Shown in pieces: positions 63,001 through 64,000 of a stretch of 64,000 nucleotides of DNA. The stretch spans positions 38,264,165-38,328,164 of the forward strand of contig CM044868.1 of assembly GCA_024500155.1 (NCBI GenBank), in the 5' to 3' direction. Numbering within the stretch: the stretch's first letter is position 1; the number at the start of each line of letters is the position of its first letter. Origin of the DNA: Chenopodium formosanum. Taxonomy: Eukaryota > Streptophyta > Magnoliopsida > Caryophyllales > Amaranthaceae. The translations under genes and the position numbers were made by a program. Below the pieces are notes generated by a model that ran no database searches, was not told the DNA's origin, and was given only the letters and a program-made list of their open reading frames with translations.

Positions 63001-64000
63001 TGGAGTTATTTATGAAAATTTCCATTCATAACTTTGAGATAGTCACGCTTGGCTCAAGCAAACATCGCTCGATCTAATCTAGACGTTTTGATATCTTGCC
63101 AAGTCGATTCTTTACTCCACTGAACTCTTGAGCTACTCAAGTCAAGTTCGTTCACATTTGATGAATATATCCATATCTTTTCAAATTCTTTGTGAAACGT
63201 TGAAGTAATTGAATCCTCTTTAGCCTTCGGAGTCAACTGTCTATACCAAGAACAATAGCTCTCTGTTTTGTCGGTTTCAACAAGTAAGACTTGCTTGTCT
63301 TAGAACGATTCCAAATCGAGCAACTATCAAGAGTCTATCTAATAGTGCCTTTGAGTACGTTCTTATCAATGTGACATTGCTAAAGATGTTCGGAATGCAA
63401 ATCAAGCCCATGACTTGAACTTAGTGAGTTTATTATGTTTAGGGAAATGTTTGTTTATAATCAGGCATTCTTGACCCAATGCTTGGATAACCATGCCATT
63501 CAAATAAATCTCGCAACTATTGCTCATTACTTTGAATGTGAGTCTTTCCGTGTGTAAGCGGATCAATTGCTGATTATGGGATATAATAACCATTACTTGT
63601 TCCAGCCTTTGGCTTAAATGGTCTTTAAATAAAACATACGACCTTACAACTGATGTAGCTCTTCTTGCTTCATTCTAAGCTTGTAAGTCGATAACTTAGC
63701 TTAACTTCAATAGTTTGAGGTCACTATCATAGTGGAACACTCAAGCAGTATCCGATACTTGTGAAGATAACGAATTGCTAAGTTAACTACAATAACATGA
63801 ACTCATGAGTTGAAATGAAATCTAATTCCTTTTCTTCGTTCCTTCTTTCCTATATTTCTTATCATACAATATCTCATAATCGTACTTTAAGAATCATTTC
63901 TTTAAGTACCTTGACTCTTATACTTTGTTAGGCATAATCAAGCACCTAGTGCGCCGTAAAACAAAGTTCCATCTTTTCCATTAATTCTTACTCGAATTAC
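60006..64000. other. AT-rich non-coding sequence, unidentified old repeat
   Basis: About 4 kb without a frame longer than about 110 codons or a recognisable domain. It has many short pyrimidine words (CTCCCACT, CATTTAGC) and one short tandem repeat (62704-62779). It may be the continuation of 52167-53773. I see no LTR pair, PBS or RNA gene. Confidence 0.4.
62704..62779. repeat. 19-bp tandem repeat, four copies
   Basis: Units at 62704, 62723, 62742 and 62761, each beginning GAG and ending CTCCCA(C/A)T; a partial fifth starts at 62780. Confidence 0.8.

Noticed and set aside
60006..64000. Possible gene among small ORFs (60-109 codons)
   Set aside because: None has a recognisable motif, codon bias or splice-linked continuation; the sequence looks like decayed repeat.

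Overview
This is a stretch of plant (flowering-plant type) heterochromatin made almost entirely of LTR retrotransposons inserted into one another. I see no host protein gene, tRNA or rRNA. The plant assignment rests on the lineages recognised by protein motifs: Athila and Tat/Retand-type Ty3-gypsy elements, and chromoviruses of the CRM (centromeric) type. Three near-identical CRM copies plus Athila sequence suggest a centromeric or pericentromeric location; that is inference. Names used here: T1-T5 are five Tat-lineage remnants from left to right, H is an old chromovirus, CRM-A/B/C are three young CRM elements, and LARD is a 4.7 kb non-coding LTR element.

Layout. 1-4385: 3' part of an Athila element (+), with the integrase end, a spacer carrying a 139-bp repeat, and a broken env-like ORF. 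4386-7341: T1 (-), gag-protease and a truncated LTR. 7342-10316: T2 (+), an antisense accessory ORF (aORF) split by an 866-bp hAT-like transposon (7884-8749), then PPT and 3' LTR. 10317-13416: T3 (-), aORF and tail spacer. 13417-22871: T4 (+), 5' LTR, PBS, decayed gag-pol with two RNase H domains, spacer, antisense aORF. 22872-52166: T5 (-), 3' LTR, PPT, aORF, spacer, integrase, RNase H and gag remnants. T5 is interrupted by H (25751-42196, near-matching 5-bp TSD ATGAG/GTGAG) and by CRM-B (44825-49788, TSD ACTCT). H is itself interrupted by CRM-A (26114-32272, TSD AACTT) and by LARD (34766-39483, TSD CTTAG). 52167-64000: unidentified non-coding repeat sequence holding CRM-C (53779-59938, TSD TTTTG) and a CACTA-type transposon end (about 59944-60005).

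How the parts relate. In this Tat family gag-pol and an intron-containing aORF (Transposase_28-like N-terminal half, coiled coil, acidic C-terminus) converge on a shared spacer. The aORF has its own TATA box between the polypurine tract and the 3' LTR. The spacer carries a stem-loop with compensatory base changes in four copies, one of them in LARD, which encodes no recognisable protein. The CRM pol frame runs into the 3' LTR, and the PPT doubles as codons of an acidic tail. CRM-A, -B and -C have LTR pairs differing at only about 5-6 sites by eye, so they are recent, but all three carry coding lesions. Coordinates of element ends were read by eye from TG..CA termini, TSDs and LTR pairing; where a TSD is quoted they should be exact or within a base or two.
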